Source: Epiperipatus broadwayi (taxonomy: Eukaryota; Onychophora; Udeonychophora; Euonychophora; Peripatidae). Taken from it: a stretch of 64,000 bases of DNA. Where the stretch lies: the NCBI GenBank assembly GCA_028023455.1, contig JAQFVV010000031.1:866001-930000 (forward strand). The letters are read 5' to 3'. A program made the position numbers and the translations under genes. Positions 34,111-49,064 of the stretch are shown here, piece after piece. Within the stretch, counting starts at the first letter, position 1; each line of letters opens with the position of its first letter. The notes beneath the pieces were generated by a model. That model saw only the letters and a list, made by a program, of their open reading frames with translations. It ran no database searches and was not told the DNA's origin.

Positions 34111-37100
34111 TCTATCATTACCAAATTCTGGTTTAAATCTATAATAAAGTAATATAAAAATTGACTTTCTTTTCTTCAATCATCTCTTCAAATTACTAAT
34201 TTATTATTTTCAATAATTAAAAAGTTTTAAGCATTACATAACAAGAGCTATTACATAATTGTTCTACAATTGTCATCTAATTAATGATTAAATTATCAAA
34301 CTGATCCAATAGACAGAGAAAGTAATAGCATTCAGTTACTATGTAAAAAGTATAAGAATCAAATATAAAAAAAAAGGAATTGAAAAATATTTGTCTTTTT
34401 AAATAAAACATGTAGAACTAATGATTTGCAAAACCACACAATTAAATAAAATTATATTAATCACCAACTTCACCAATCATTCATTGAAAATAAATTCTAA
34501 AAATTTCACAAATATTACTAGCAATATAATAATGAAAGTTTATAATTACACAACAGATACAACCTATAAATCATACGATTATATATAATTTATTAAAAAC
34601 CATAAAATTACAAAAATTTCTTAAATATTTCAACTCAGGTATTGACAATTTCACCAATACACTATATGGTAAATAAATAATTTGCTTATGCAATTAAATA
34701 ATTTATTTATAATTTTTTATGTAAGTAGGACTTGCAGCTTAGGTTCATATGAAGATAGAGACGTGATAAAACTTTATCGTCGTTGTTGGGAATCTAACAT
34801 TATTTGAAAACCCTCACTCTCCGCCTTTTTATAAACGAGTTATGAGTTCGTTACATCATTAAGATAAATTAAGTAAATAAACAAACAAAAAAATGCTAGT
34901 GATGGAGAATAGATCTAGATATGAAAAGTCTGAGCAAATGCCTTTGTCATACTCCCATGAAGAGACCTGGGATCCATATAATTTATAATAATTCTGTATA
35001 ATATAAATGCAGTAAAAAAAATAATAATAAATTTAAAAATCCTTATTTTAAAAATTAATCTATCAGCGATTTGTACGAACTAATTTGTAAAGCAAATAAA
35101 TGGAATTAATAAATTTAACATTGCACATGCATACATATATCTAAATAAATAGCGCTCATAAATATTTTATAAATATACAAACTCATTTGTGAATCATTAT
35201 TAAATAAAAATGTGAGTGTTATTCTAACTACCCAAAAACAGATGGAGCAACAAGACTATAGGGTAATTCAATCAAGCAAAAATAATTCATTTTATTGATG
35301 ATAAATTGAATGACATTGCTCACTACCTTCTGAATATTAAATTATTCAGATATCTCAATATTTAAAACTATATTGTAAATTTTAATGCGCCCTTTAAAAA
35401 ATAAAGACGCATAAATCCTAGAATAAACTGTATTATGATGGTAATTAATAATTTTCTGAATTCTAAACTTATTTTGAAAATCGATTTATTCTTGATAATT
35501 AAAAATTAAATGAGGAAAGTCCGCTTTGTAGAGCGTTTAGTTTGTTACTTCTCTCTTTCTCTCTCCATTTTTACTATTCACAATGTCATATATATATATT
35601 AAAAAAAGGATGGGGGGGGAGATAAATTTAAAAAAATAAATTAATATACAATAAGTAAATGCTCAGCTATATAAACATATATAAGCAGAATACTAACAAA
35701 TATATACCATTATAATAAAATAAAAACAAATTACAACAGATGATAATGTAATATTTTAAAGTAGTAATAATAATGTTGGTAATAAATGTTCACTTACTCC
35801 AATAATGTTAGATAATAAATGCTAATCCTTCATACACGAAAGAAAAAACATTTTTCAAATTTAAAACTGGGAAACTTAAAATCTTTTATAAAGATGTTGC
35901 TGAACTGACTAAATAGTTAAAGTAATTCCTTGTGGGAGAGATTTGATTCAAAGATAGGAAGAGCAAGAAAAAAAAATCAAGAAGGAACTCCTGCTAATAA
36001 CCTCTATCTAAACTTGAATGAAAAAGACTGACCAATGATTAAAATGATATTCTAGCATATTGGAAATAGTGATTATTGAATCATTCATAGAAATTTGGTT
36101 TCGATTACAATACAATCAAATAAAAACTAATTTAATCCAATCGATAAAATACATCTGGTTCATTTTTTCTTCGAATTTGTACTACACAAGAAATGGATTT
36201 TATTTTAAACTTCAATTGATAAGATCTTTTGATTTAATTCCTCTTTATGGATGCCAAACTAAAGTGTAGATATTATGCATATATAATGTAAAAGCATTAT
36301 ATGTACATAACGATATTAAAGTAACCAAGATATTGTAAATGAAAACTTGAGATAGTACTTCCCAATTTTCATCTATAAGATTTTTTTTTCTTCCACACCA
36401 TCTAAAAAATAGTTCGGTCTAATAGTTTAACCACAATACTATTCTATATAAAAGTCCAAAGTCGTTTATTAATCATAAAGATAAAAGCTTAATAAGGTAG
36501 TTTGCTTTAAGAATTATGAAAGCAACTGGCATGTAGAGTTATTTCATAATTTGTGAAAAGATTGAATTAATACAAAGGGCACATATAATCACTCAAAAAT
36601 AATCTATTAGAATAATTCTTATATCCATCTATATTACTTCTAAGAGCAACACTTTTATTTTTCTTAGAATATGAGAAAAATAAATGGATTTTACTTCTTA
36701 AATACAATTTGTATCTCTGACTTACAGTTTCAAGCTATGCAATTACAAACTTATATAATTTCCAAAAGATCTTTATTTTTCCTGGAAATGAAAAGCAGTG
36801 AATCAGTCAGAGATTACTACAGATAACTGTACTTTCACAATTGATAAAGTGGATAAATAACAAAAAAAAAAGGGAATAAATATCTTTTTCATTCAATACT
36901 ACAATGAAGGAAACTTTATTAACTAAAAACTTTTCAAATACAATACTTTCATTAATTTAATTTTTTTTTTTAAATATGTTTCAGATAATATATACTTCAT
37001 AAAAATATACTCACTACAAAAATAATATCCTAAAAAAGATGGGTCACAATATATCTTAGCAACAAATATACAATACATAATTTTTTTTTACTTACACAAC

Positions 37101-40100
37101 ACCAGTATTCATATTTAATGCATTAATTGTGCAATTTGAACAATGCCTGTAAATATTTATTACTTTTTGCTTGTGTGCATGACTAAATATATGTTAAGTA
37201 TTTACCTACATAAAACTTGTGTTCCATAATAAAGGAATATTAAATGGTAACAAATATTATAATTAGGTAAGCAACCAAAACATTTCTAACTATGATCAAT
37301 AATAAATAAGTTTACACTAATGTAAAAAAAAAAAAAAAAAATTATTTGATTAATTAATCACTATCAACATTATTAGCAACCATTCATAAATGACTACAGT
37401 TCTTCTAAATTCAGAAAAAAAAGACAAGACTAAGAACAATAAAAAGTTAAAGATAAGTTTTGTGCTGATTATTCAAACCAATAATCTATAAATCCAGATT
37501 TATTGTCTTCAAATATCTCATGCATGATTTTTTTTCTGTCTAAAAAACATGAACATGATACATAAATATAATTCTCTAGCATATCCTAATCTCAATCATA
37601 TCCAATTGAAAATAATATATACTGTGATATTTTAGATTGTCTCTGAAATAAACATTATAGTAATAAAGATGTTTGCCTCCTTCATAAATTACTTTAGGAT
37701 TTACCATTAAATGCTTATTAGGAATTCTGTTGTACTTGATTCACTGCACATACTCAATGAAATAAAAAGTGCTCATAAAATAAAGATTCACTATTATGAC
37801 ATTCAACATTTGAAAATGTTGCAATTGATGTTATGTCCTTACTATTTACTTCAGAATATTATAGAGTAACTTTGAATAATATATTTCCAGTTCTTTTTGT
37901 TAAGTGATAGTATATCCATCCACATCTAACTTCCATATAATAAATTTGGCAGAATTTCAGCATAATGTAGAAATAATTTGTTTGAAATATTTATACTATA
38001 ACTATAATACGGGATAGCAATACATTAAAAAATGAGATATTTAAATAGATCTATTATGAAACTGATAATTACACTATCAAACTTATATCATCTCTTGTCT
38101 TTTGAACATGATGCTAACTATAATCTATTCAAGAATATTATAAAATGTTCAAAATACAATTGTGATTACAATGAAAACAAAACTGGAACTATTAGACATA
38201 CTTGCTTTACTGATTTTCACTTCAAAGGCATCAAATTTTCCACCACCAGTAATAATGCTTCTTCTCCAATTATCATATAGCATTTATATAACATGAATAA
38301 ACTTTCATCAACAACCAGTTATTTTCAAATATTATCACAAAGTTTCTTAAATTCAGTTCAAATTCTATAATTACATTAATAAAAACAATGTGTATTTAAA
38401 TAATAACCTCATCCACAACATCTTTCTTGCTTTCTTGATTTTACTCCCTGGTGATCACTCATCAACCTATTTAAGAAAATCTATGAAAATACTTTTATTG
38501 TAATGAATCAAAAATGTTATGCCATGAAAATTACTATGAACATTTCCATACTTTTAGTTTTTATAAATTAGAATAATGGAATTATTTTTAAGATCAAGGA
38601 AATAATCTTATGAATCCATACATTCCTAAAAACGAAAACTTCAAATCATTTTGAAACATATTATCTAGATAACACTACTATATTTTAAAACTTCTTTCTG
38701 GATCCCATTAAAACTGCAGTCTTTCCATTGACAAAAATTACAAAGAAACATTAAAATGGATACTTTTATCCAAATTTTTCAAATTCACCTTTTTAAATGA
38801 ATATATTATTAAAAATCTATTCTTTGAATTCTTCATACCATTATTCAAAAATATGAACAAAATATTCCATCTGTTTAAAATATCATCATTATCACATAAA
38901 AAAAAATATTTATTTACAGATAATATGATTATCAAATTTTTTCTAATATTACTTTCAACACATAAAAAAAAAAAAAAATCTATTTGTGACTATAATCAAC
39001 AAATTATATCTTATTTGTTTTACTTCTAGGCAATTGTTGATTTTTTTGTCTTTAAATCCCTATACTGTTTATGAAGTTTCATGTTTATTTTATTAATCTA
39101 TGACACAGAGAATACCATACTTTTTTTTAATCGAGTCAGTAATAACAGACTCACACAGTACCAGTTCAGATATTTCTTTTTTCACTGAACTTACTTATAT
39201 TCACAACACTCCTTAATATGCTGCAATAACGTGACTAATGTGAAATCCAGAGTTGCAATTTTAAAAAATTTGTACAAATACTAGACGTGTTTAAAAAGTA
39301 AACATAAAATTTCCTATTTATATGTATAGGGTATTTTTTAAAGATCATTAACACTTAATTTTGGATTGATTTTCTTTTCTTTTTTTTTTTTATAATTTAA
39401 TTCCCAGCTATAATAATCCACAAACCAATGTTTTGAGAAATTTTATAGTAATTTTTCTGCCTAAACAGAGTGCATGTGATAGTTTTAATTCGTATGTTAT
39501 GCAAATATTCAATAACAGCACAGTATTTAAATTCATAAAGCCAACATTATTATTTCCAGTATCTCTGGGCTAGACTTTTTATTAACAATGTGCAATATTA
39601 GTCTTCCAAAAAAAATTAAATCTATTTCTTTACTGGTATTGATGCAATAATATTATCTAGAAATGTATAAAAGCTTTGTGTTTTTCTGAAGGTTTGTGAT
39701 GATGGTGTTCTAGCTGTATTTTTATATTGGACTATCTCCAAACTTTCTGAAACTATTTTTGAAACTTAAGCACTAACAAGAAGAGTCCAGAATTTGCAAA
39801 TTAATTTTTAATACCAATTTTTCCAAAAGATAATAACTAACACCACACAACAAACCTAACAGTATGTAGACTCCTTTCATTTAAAAATTGTCTTTCCAAA
39901 TAAACTTGTACCATTTGTTCATTAAATTAAGTTTTTTTTTTCTTTTCTAAACAAGTTTCACTAAGATTAGCAATATCAATCTTTAACTCCTAACACTTCT
40001 TAGCTACAAATATTGTCTTATATTTTGATCTTGAAAAGTTCACATCAAGCAAATTTCATGAGTGTATGTGATAGAAAAAAATTATAATACTTAATATCAC

Positions 40101-43100
40101 AATTTGTAGTTATATGTGGGGGGGGGGGGGTTCCCCCATCATTTAGTTGAATTATTAATATTTTTTCAATAAATTTAAACTTAATTTTCCTTTTCTACAT
40201 ACATTCAGCTGTTAATAATACTACTCAAGTTGAATGTACTTGAAAAAAGTGTCATTTATTTTAACTGGTTAATAATTTGACATTTTCCTTTTGTTCCACA
40301 TTATCAAAGTTTTTGAAAATGTTAAACCTTCACTACTAAATAAAATCTTTATTTTATACTAAAACTCATTTAGTTGGAATTGTTTTAATTTAATTTTGTA
40401 AATAAATAACATTCTAAATAAATCATATCTGATGTTTTTAAATATTTAAAAAACTGATATTTAAATCAAACAATGTACTGTACATGTCATACAATGATAT
40501 TAGTGTAAACAATCTTCCAGAAAATGAACAAAATATTTATTTTCAGTTGTCATTTTTTAATGTGAATGAACAAAGATAGATTTATGATAGATTTATCAAA
40601 TTCGGCATTAAAAATGATATTTCTTTATAATAATTACAATATTTGAAAACACTTTAACACAGTTTCAATTCTGACAAATAATGATGCAATAGATGTTGTA
40701 GTTTTCTTTCATTATATTAGTCAAATTTATTAACTTCCACTTCTAAAAATAATAGATAAATGACTAAATTGTAAATGTTCATGTTTATTTCTTTTGTTTT
40801 AAATAATAATCAACCAATTAGTATGTAAAATAATCAAAAATATTTTATAAACAAGCAAAAGATTATATTTCATTTATACCAAAATGTTTGCATAAAAACA
40901 AGACCAGAAGGAAGTAAGGTGTTTTCTGTGGGAAACAATAATGGAATCCCTTAGATTTAAGCTATCTATAACATACTGACATCTTTAGATTTTTTTCCCA
41001 AATAAACCATCAATAAAAACCTACATTATAGAAAACTGATGTTCATTATCTCTTACAATAACATTAATACAGCAAACTTCAAGCTGCAGAACAAGCACAT
41101 TTTTAAGAGGTAAATAAGTCATGTTTTCTAACATAAGTTGAGGATTATTAGGTTAAAAAATAATGTTTGAATTTTTCTAAAAAAAACATTTCAAAATACA
41201 ACTAGATAATGGAAATGGTCTAACATATAGTTATAAGTAAAATGCTATCATCACAAATCTTCAGGTAATACTTCAACTATATTAAAAAATCCATAGAGCA
41301 AGACAACAGCTAGTTTTTGTAATGAGACAAGCTATCTGTAGACTATCTTTTCTAGAATATTACAATCATATATTGAGTCAAATTAAAGTCCTAAAATTAA
41401 TGATTGTACTATCCCAATCAGCCTCCATCATTGTTATCTCAATGCTAAAAACTATTCATATTCATACATATTTTTATACACACACAAAAAAAGCAAATTT
41501 ATAATAACTAAAGAATTTTAAGATGTTAATACAAACCCACAATTCCAAAATGAGTTCCTAAAGTGAGATGAATAATAGCAAAAAAAATTCATAATAAGCA
41601 AACCTTATACTAATCTCAGTTGACTGCAATTATTAAGAAAACAAAAATAATAAAAGAAGCAAACATTCCTTATATCAGAAGTAATACCCAGACATTAATA
41701 ATCCAGTATCATGTTGTATGCAACAGGAGATAATCCTATTTCGTTATTAACAATTATCCTATATCTAAATATCATTCATTATATTCTCAGAAAAAAATGT
41801 GATGGTTACTAGCCCAGGTTAATAAATAATATCACAACATATTTACTGTAATAATTTTTTTTTATTTATTATATAATATGATAACTAAAAATGACTGATT
41901 TTATTTTGTTGAATGATTTGATGACTTGAAGAAAAAAAAATTTTTTTATATTCAATTGCTTTAACATTATATGGGTGTGTGTTAATATAGTTTTACAATT
42001 CCACTGAGTATATTATTATTTGAGGTTTTTATTGCAGCACAGATTTTCTGATATTCTGCAGCTGTTAATATCATTAAAAATACTGAAAACTGAAAAACTA
42101 TCTAGAAACATCATGTTATCTAGCCTGGTAGCAATAATAATCAAATTCAGAAAAGACAAATACTTTAATAAATTTAATAAATAACCACTTAATGAAATGA
42201 TATATATTAGTATAACAATGTCTATAAATAAAAATATACATACAAAATTATTATGAAATTAAAGTTTGGTTATTAACAAGCTATTGATAGTTATTTACCC
42301 AAAGGTAACCTTAGATCTGTTTTGAGATCTTTAGATGTGCATCTTTCTGCTTTCTGCACAGATTTACCATGAATACAATTCCAAAATTGTTCTTAGCAAG
42401 TTAGTAGTAGAAGGGTGATATTTATACAAAAATGAAAACCCTGGCTTGATTTCCTATTTGTTATTTCAAATCTTTTGTTCTGTAAAGTAATTTAACCATG
42501 CAGGTGTAGAGAAGATTAATTAATTACAGTTAAAAGATTTTAATTTAATTCTTCTTTAATTATATAACAAATACAAAATACAATAATCCAGATAATATTC
42601 AAGTGAATGTTCATCATATGGTAATATAGTAAATAATCAATCCTGCATTGATCTTTGCTAAATTGTTATTATTCTTGTTATTTATACCAATTAATACTTT
42701 TAGAAAAAATATATTATATAATACTATACCATTTTATAACTTAATAAACAATTTTGCATTTTACATATCACTATGTAATTAATATTTGAGTTTTATACCT
42801 TTCAAGCAAATTAATATATTATTTTTAAATAAATATTATTTTATTTTGTAATTCCTGATTTACTTTTCATCATAATGTTATGCTTTCTTGCAAACGTTTG
42901 TAATGATTGTAAACTGATTCTAGTCTAAGTTGTTTCAAAGTGCATTTTTAACTGTTACAATAAGACTATTTTTTTAATAAAATGTGGCATTCTAAAAATA
43001 TTTCACATCTAAATACTTTCAAAATTAATTTTAAACTACTTAGTTTTTGATAAAAATATTCTTCAAACAAAGTATTACTACTAACTCATAATCTTAGAAA

Positions 43101-44591
43101 TATTATTTTTATTAATGTTGCTTTAATTTAAAATTATTGCTATTTCACAATTCAACTTTATAAACAGTATTATTCTCCAAGTTGAATATGCTATTTTAAA
43201 GATCTGAAACTTGAACTAAGTTATTATTTGTTAATTATTTTATTTGAGAATGGAATATAACTGCTTATGGGGCAGAGAATAGAATATAACTGCCTATGGA
43301 AGAGAAATAGATTTTTTTTTTTTAAAAAAAAAGACTAATGATTTCAAAGATATGGATTTGTATAAAAATGAAAAAGATAAGTTAAAAAAATATGATTAGC
43401 AGTGAAGAAACATTATTCTTTCCAATATTTTTTCATTTATAATAATAAAAAAAAGTTTGTGTAATGGAAATTACAAAGTGAAAGTGACTGAATTGAGAAC
43501 ATCTGCAGAAGCAGGGACATTCATATGATAAAAAAAAAAAAAACATTGAAAATAATGCCTGATCTTGAGAATAACTATAGATATTTGAGAAGTTGAGCTT
43601 GGAGAAAGTTTTCTTGTTTGGTTATGACATTTGTATATTGACAAATATTACATTATTAATGGCTACTCTAGCACTACCAATCTTTGCAATGTGTTCATTA
43701 GCAAAATATGTCCAACATGTAATAATCTATTTATTCTGGGAAAATGTTGTGAATCTGCTTCATTGGACTTCTGAATACTTAAAACTCCACTAAAAGTGGT
43801 CATTTAAAAACAATTATGCAATGTAACAATTTCAGGATTTACTTCTTATATTGCTGATTAGTTTTCATATTCTTTTAATGCTGATGACCAGATAATAGTC
43901 AATTCTATTGAGACATTTTTTCAAGAAATGCTCTAATCATTCAAAATCTTTCACTTTGTTGCATATTTTATTATCTTCAGCTCTTCTTCACCTACATACC
44001 ATTCTTTCAGTGCCAGAACCCTATTTTCAATACAAAAAAAAATTTAATTTATAATACTTTTCAACTATAGATCAATCATTTATAAACAAAATTTCCTTCA
44101 TTTCTGTCAAAAATATAAGTTTAAACAAAAAGATATTTTAGAGAAAACATTGAAGAAGAAGAGAAACAGAATTGAATACCTATGAATCCATGAAATATAT
44201 GCTAGATGGAAATGTATAGAATGTAATTAATAGAAAATTAAAAAATGGTGAATGATGATTTTAAGGAAATAGCTGAAAGTTTTTAAGTATTAGAGCAAAA
44301 GACAGTAACACTTGAAGGTGATCTGGTATGATAAAAAGGCTTGTATTTTTAGAAAGTAAGTAATGATGATGAAGAATGATGCGCAAGTTTACTAAATTGA
44401 TCAAACAAAATGTTTAAGATTCAAAAAAAAAAGTAAATAAAATCTAAGACTATAGGAATGTTAAAGAATTCTATTAAGATAACAAAAAATTCAAACAATT
44501 ATCAAATGTTGATCATTTGAACTTCTCATGCTATTTTTTTCATTACTGATTTTTTTTTTTTTTTGCAATTTTGTTTGTTTTTAATCTTAAT
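34111..44591. other. Long AT-rich stretch without supported genes
   Basis: About 10.5 kb in which I see no convincing coding region or RNA gene. Notable local sequence: a richer patch at 34733-34860 of unknown nature, a run of 13 G followed by CCCCC at 40118-40137, a T12A9 palindrome at 43312-43332, and a short tandem duplication at about 43250-43306 (GAATATAACTGC twice). Introns or regulatory DNA of a host gene cannot be excluded. Confidence 0.45.
39686..39739 (+). repeat. Dispersed ~54 bp repeat, copy 1
   Basis: It begins CTGAAGGTTTGTGATGATGG and continues into TTCTAGCTGTATTTTTATATT. A near-identical stretch is at 51557-51612, where it runs into the left arm of the 51590-52079 inverted repeat. 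Confidence 0.8.
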
Positions 44592-44593
44592 TA

Positions 44594-45521
44594 CACCTGG
44601 GTCTCGTTTTACGTGGACTTATTTAACACGATTTTGAAGTTACGCAATTCAGGTTTCACCGGAAGTTGAACTCCGATAATACGCTATTACTTTAAATAAT
44701 AAATTTTGCGTGCTTAACGTTATATTGAAAGTACTGTAATAGCACATTACTATTGGAATTCGACTTTCATGTTAGTAATTTCAATATTTTCAGTGCTTTA
44801 TAATAGTAAGATTTTATACAATAATGAAATTAAAATTGTGATTTCCACATTTTATGTATACACACATTAAATTTTACAAGATTATAATGTAAATTTGTTC
44901 AAACATTGTGCGTGTTAATTTTGCATTTTAAATCACATTCTGTTTTTGCTTTTTAAAAAAGAACGTAATAGCAGTGGGCACAATTAAAATTGAAAATTAA
45001 AGACAAAAATAAGAATTTAATTTTTAGTTGTTAGATTAATTACTAATTACATTGTCACCAGAAAATCATTAATTAACACAACATGAGAGTGACGTTGGTG
45101 CTAGTTGTATTTCATCTTGTGAAGAGTCTGATTTTTTTATCAGTTTGCAAACGAACCTGTTTACCAGCAAATAGCAATAATAATTAAAACATGTATAAAA
45201 AATATAAATTACTGTAAATTATGCATAAAAATATATTGTTTTGAATAAAATTAAATATTATAGTTAAAAAAAGTTTGTCTTGTATCAATTTTTTTCAAAT
45301 TTGAAATTTTTTATTAGTCATATTTTATTTCGTTATTTTTTTTTTTTTTTTTGCATGAATTTTTAAGTAATTTTACGTTGGTGCTTTGCTTTTACGCGAA
45401 TTTTGAAAAATCACAGACCGCATCCCCCTTTTTTCAATGTAAGTTACATCTACTTTTGCGTGATTTCGTTTGCGCGTGTTTTCTGAGGAACCTATCTATT
45501 GCGTAAAATGAGACCCAGGTG
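44594..45521. mobile_element. pogo/Tigger-like non-autonomous DNA element
   Basis: Terminal inverted repeats CACCTGGGTCTC and GAGACCCAGGTG bound 928 bases, with TA on both sides (44592-44593 and 45522-45523). Inward of the ends, strings such as CGTTTTACGTGGACTT, TTACGCGAATTTTG and GAGGAACCTATCTATTGCG resemble the end regions of pogo/Tigger elements as I know them. No transposase frame remains. Assignment to the pogo group is by resemblance only; the inverted repeats and TA duplication are seen directly. Confidence 0.8.
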
Positions 45522-45523
45522 TA

Positions 45524-48500
45524 TTTAAATGATAAAATGGATTTAATACGATATTTAAGCTTATCATATATGAATTTTACCAATTTAATGCTAATAGTCT
45601 ATCTAAAATGTTTGGCAAAAATATAATAAAAAATACTGTAATAAATATTATCTTCTTATATATTCTTAATTAGTCACTCAAACATGATCTGCTGGTTTAA
45701 AGCAAAATAATTCCTGGATTGATTCACAATTAAGAAAAGTAAAAAAAAAAAAAAATGGATCGATTGGATAGAACTGTTATCCCAACCTGACATTTAAGTG
45801 CTTGAATATCATATGATATCCTCAGCAAACAATCATATAATTATTATTTCCTACCACATTTTCTAACACTAAAACTCTCTCAAATCATCGAGGTATGTGA
45901 AAATAAACAAAAAATATACTCACACATTCTCATTCCAATTTAATATAAATAAATAATCTGATAATTTTTTATCTTTATTTGTTAAAATTAATCACTATAT
46001 AGTAAATATTTTTAAATGTTTTTTTTTTTTAATGTATTAATTTTTGAAGGTTAATTGTAGCCATTTACACATACATTCATTTTTATGTATTATAAATGCT
46101 TTATGTAATAAACAGATTTGTGATCAGCAACCTCAATCTATTTATATCCATCACAAACAATTTGACAATTACAAATTCCTTCTCTTATATCCCTATCTTT
46201 ATTAAACTCACATTATTCCTCACATAAAAACATGTCTAAAGTATTAGAAATACATTTATTATAAAATTCTCATCAACACCTTAGTTTCATGTAAAACTCT
46301 TTAAAATCTTTACTGGAATTTCAAGTTACAGAATTATTAATTGTTGAAAGACAATCTTCTTGCCATACCACTGAAATCATAAATCTTATTATAAATATAA
46401 ACAAATGTTCTCAAACTTTTTTATCTATAACTTTCAAGAATTTCATTGGAATCTCAATCAGTTATCTTTTGTTTTGTCATTCCTTATCTCAGCTACATCT
46501 TATAAAATAATTTCTTCATTATTTTAAAATTCTGATTTTTTTTTTTTTTATAAATGCACATAAAAGCTACGAATTACCTCTCTTTTTATATACAGATTTT
46601 TATTAATAATTTAATTTTTTCTCTTTTAACAAATGTAATTCTTGCAAACTTTATTTTTCAGAAAAAAACTTTTATTTTAAATTAAATCAATTTCCGTTGT
46701 TTTAACAAATTCTTTAGAACTCCATTCTTCTTCAAAACAACATGATAAATTTATTAGTTATTTTCTCAACTCAATGTTAAACTTTTTAGTCATGCTTTAC
46801 ATTAATATTCTATTTTATACTTTTCACTATTTTATTAGTAATTCGACTTTCTGCACTTTTATTTCTCATAATCAACATCTATGCGCCAGCTTCATTTAAA
46901 TGTTTCTTAAATAATTATCACTTTCAAAAAAAATTTAAGTGGTAACTATTTAAATTTCTTTATAACATTTTTTTTTAATTTATCTTGTAACATTTCTCCC
47001 ACCCTTCCTCCCTCCACGCCTCAATACTGTTTCTAAACATTCAATACAAACAATTTCTATCACCAGGAGTTTTCTTATATCTAAATTCCCTCTAGTGTTT
47101 TGTAAAATTCAGTGTAAAAAGAAAGAGTAGAAAACAAAGCAGATCTGAAAATATAATTTGGTACTTAATATATATATATCCGGCAAAGACCACTTACATT
47201 GAGGCAAATAAATATACTACCTTATATTGTCACTAATCACTAATTGCTTTCATTTTGCTTTATTTATAAATTATCAATTTCATAAACTTATTTTTTTTCC
47301 CATATATATGAGCACTAAAATTTTACCTAGATCAAACCAGTGACTCACAAAAGAATAATCATGACATTAGAATATTAATTAAGTTTTGATGATTCGTTTC
47401 TATGGTCGCATTTTAATTCCCCCGAAATTGATTTAAAGTTATATATATTAAATTATAAAAGATTTTGTTGTTTCCATTTATAAAAAAAATTTTTTTAAAA
47501 ATTCAACTATACTTTTTAAATAATTGTGATTGTAAAAGTATACAATTAAAAAAAAAGATCTCAAAATAATAATTATTATTATTTTTAATCTAAAACCATT
47601 AAGAAATCTACAAAAATAAAATATAAATCAGAAGAGAATTATTTCAAAATGCACAGATGCTTTAAAAATTTTCATCATGAGAATAAATGAATAAAAATTT
47701 CAGAACATACAGAGAAAGATGTAATCAAATAAGGGGAGAAATTTAGAAAACGTCACTGCAAAACATTACATCATTTTTGTAGGTAGTATTTTATAAATAT
47801 TGTATAAACACATTTCCAATTTTAAAAATTTATCGTAAATAAATCATAATTCGAAAAATCGATTATTTTTATTTACAATGTAATGATCCACTTTCCTTTT
47901 TTTTTTTTTTTAAAAAAAAAAAAGTAAACAAATTATTACATAAAAATAATAATAAATAGTATCAATCAATTTCAAAATTATTATACTTTTGCTTTTTCTA
48001 TTAAAAAAAAATAGAAGTATATAAATACATGTGTAGGCAAAAAAATGTAAGCATACAATTCTATATACTATGGCAAAGAAATTCAATACGTATCTATTGA
48101 TTAAATTATGCTTAATATTTTTAAATATTTGCATTAAAATGAATAATTATAAATAATCATTTATCCTGGGGGGAGGGATAAGTAGTAGGGTGCAATGATC
48201 ATGTGAATAATAACTTGATACCTGACACAGTCTAATGCAGTGATAAGGCCAATTTCAATACTTAAAAATGTCTGATTGTAAGTTGCACTTGATCATCAGA
48301 GAGATTTTATCATTGTATGCCACCATCTGAATACAAGTTTGTCTAGTATCTAAATCAATATTAACTTTAATAAGACATATATGTTATTAAAAATATGTAA
48401 TATTAAAACAAATACTTTATAACAAAATAACAGAGATTCCTTTAGTTTTTCCATATGACTTCCTGACTCTGTGGAGTATTTTTTACTTCTTATTCATTTC

Positions 48501-48749
48501 TCAATGTCTGTTATTAGAGTGAGGAGATATTATTTCTCTTATGTTTTAACTATGTGCTTTGCTTTTTCCATGTTAAAAAAAAAAAATCTAATTATAGTTT
48601 TCTCATTTTTTTAAAAAAAAAAACACTAAAATCACTGAAAATTCTACATTTCCAGTTTTTATTATATAAATATGTGGAAAGTATTAGTTAAGGTGGAGAT
48701 TCCCAAAGTATGGGTCACAACCCACTGCTGGCTCTAATGATCACCATTT
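45524..48749. other. AT-rich stretch without supported genes
   Basis: About 3.2 kb. T15A12 at 47897-47923 and T7A11 at 48606-48623 form homopolymer palindromes. The stretch 46080-47060 is pyrimidine-biased on the plus strand and could be minus-strand coding debris, but no family motif was found. Confidence 0.45.
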
Positions 48750-49064
48750 CTTATGCTCAAGCTATTAAAACAGGAAAAACTGTCCATACAGCAGTGCCAT
48801 TCAGTGCAAGCCAGAGTAATCAATGGATGCTGAAAGGCTTGTATATAAATTCCCTATCTAGTACCTACTGGAGAGTTGCATTAGATCCTAAGATCGTACT
48901 CTCAGATCCAAGGCTCGCTAGAAATTAGTCTGGGGCATTGGATGAGTATGCACTAGATAGGGATTTTATGCACAAGTCTTCTAACATCCATTGATTACTT
49001 TGGCTTGTACTGAGTGGCACTACTATATGGAGAGTTTTACCCATTTCCACTGCTGACTCACAAG
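48750..49064. repeat. Fold-back repeat with ~113 bp arms
   Basis: Arm 48750-48862 pairs with 48952-49064. Shared strings include AGTAATCAATGGATG, AATCCCTATCTAGT-type sequence and CTGTCCATA/CTCTCCATA. The outer third of the arms is weaker. The 89-base loop has no clear content. Both arms can be read as similar peptides (SQSNQWML in each), but this follows from their DNA similarity and is not evidence of a gene. Confidence 0.75.

Noticed and set aside
46080-47060. Possible minus-strand coding debris in a pyrimidine-biased stretch
   Set aside because: No reverse transcriptase, endonuclease or transposase motif could be read in any frame.
48710-48928. 72-codon plus-strand frame
   Set aside because: Covers one arm of a fold-back repeat; similarity between arms explains the open reading.
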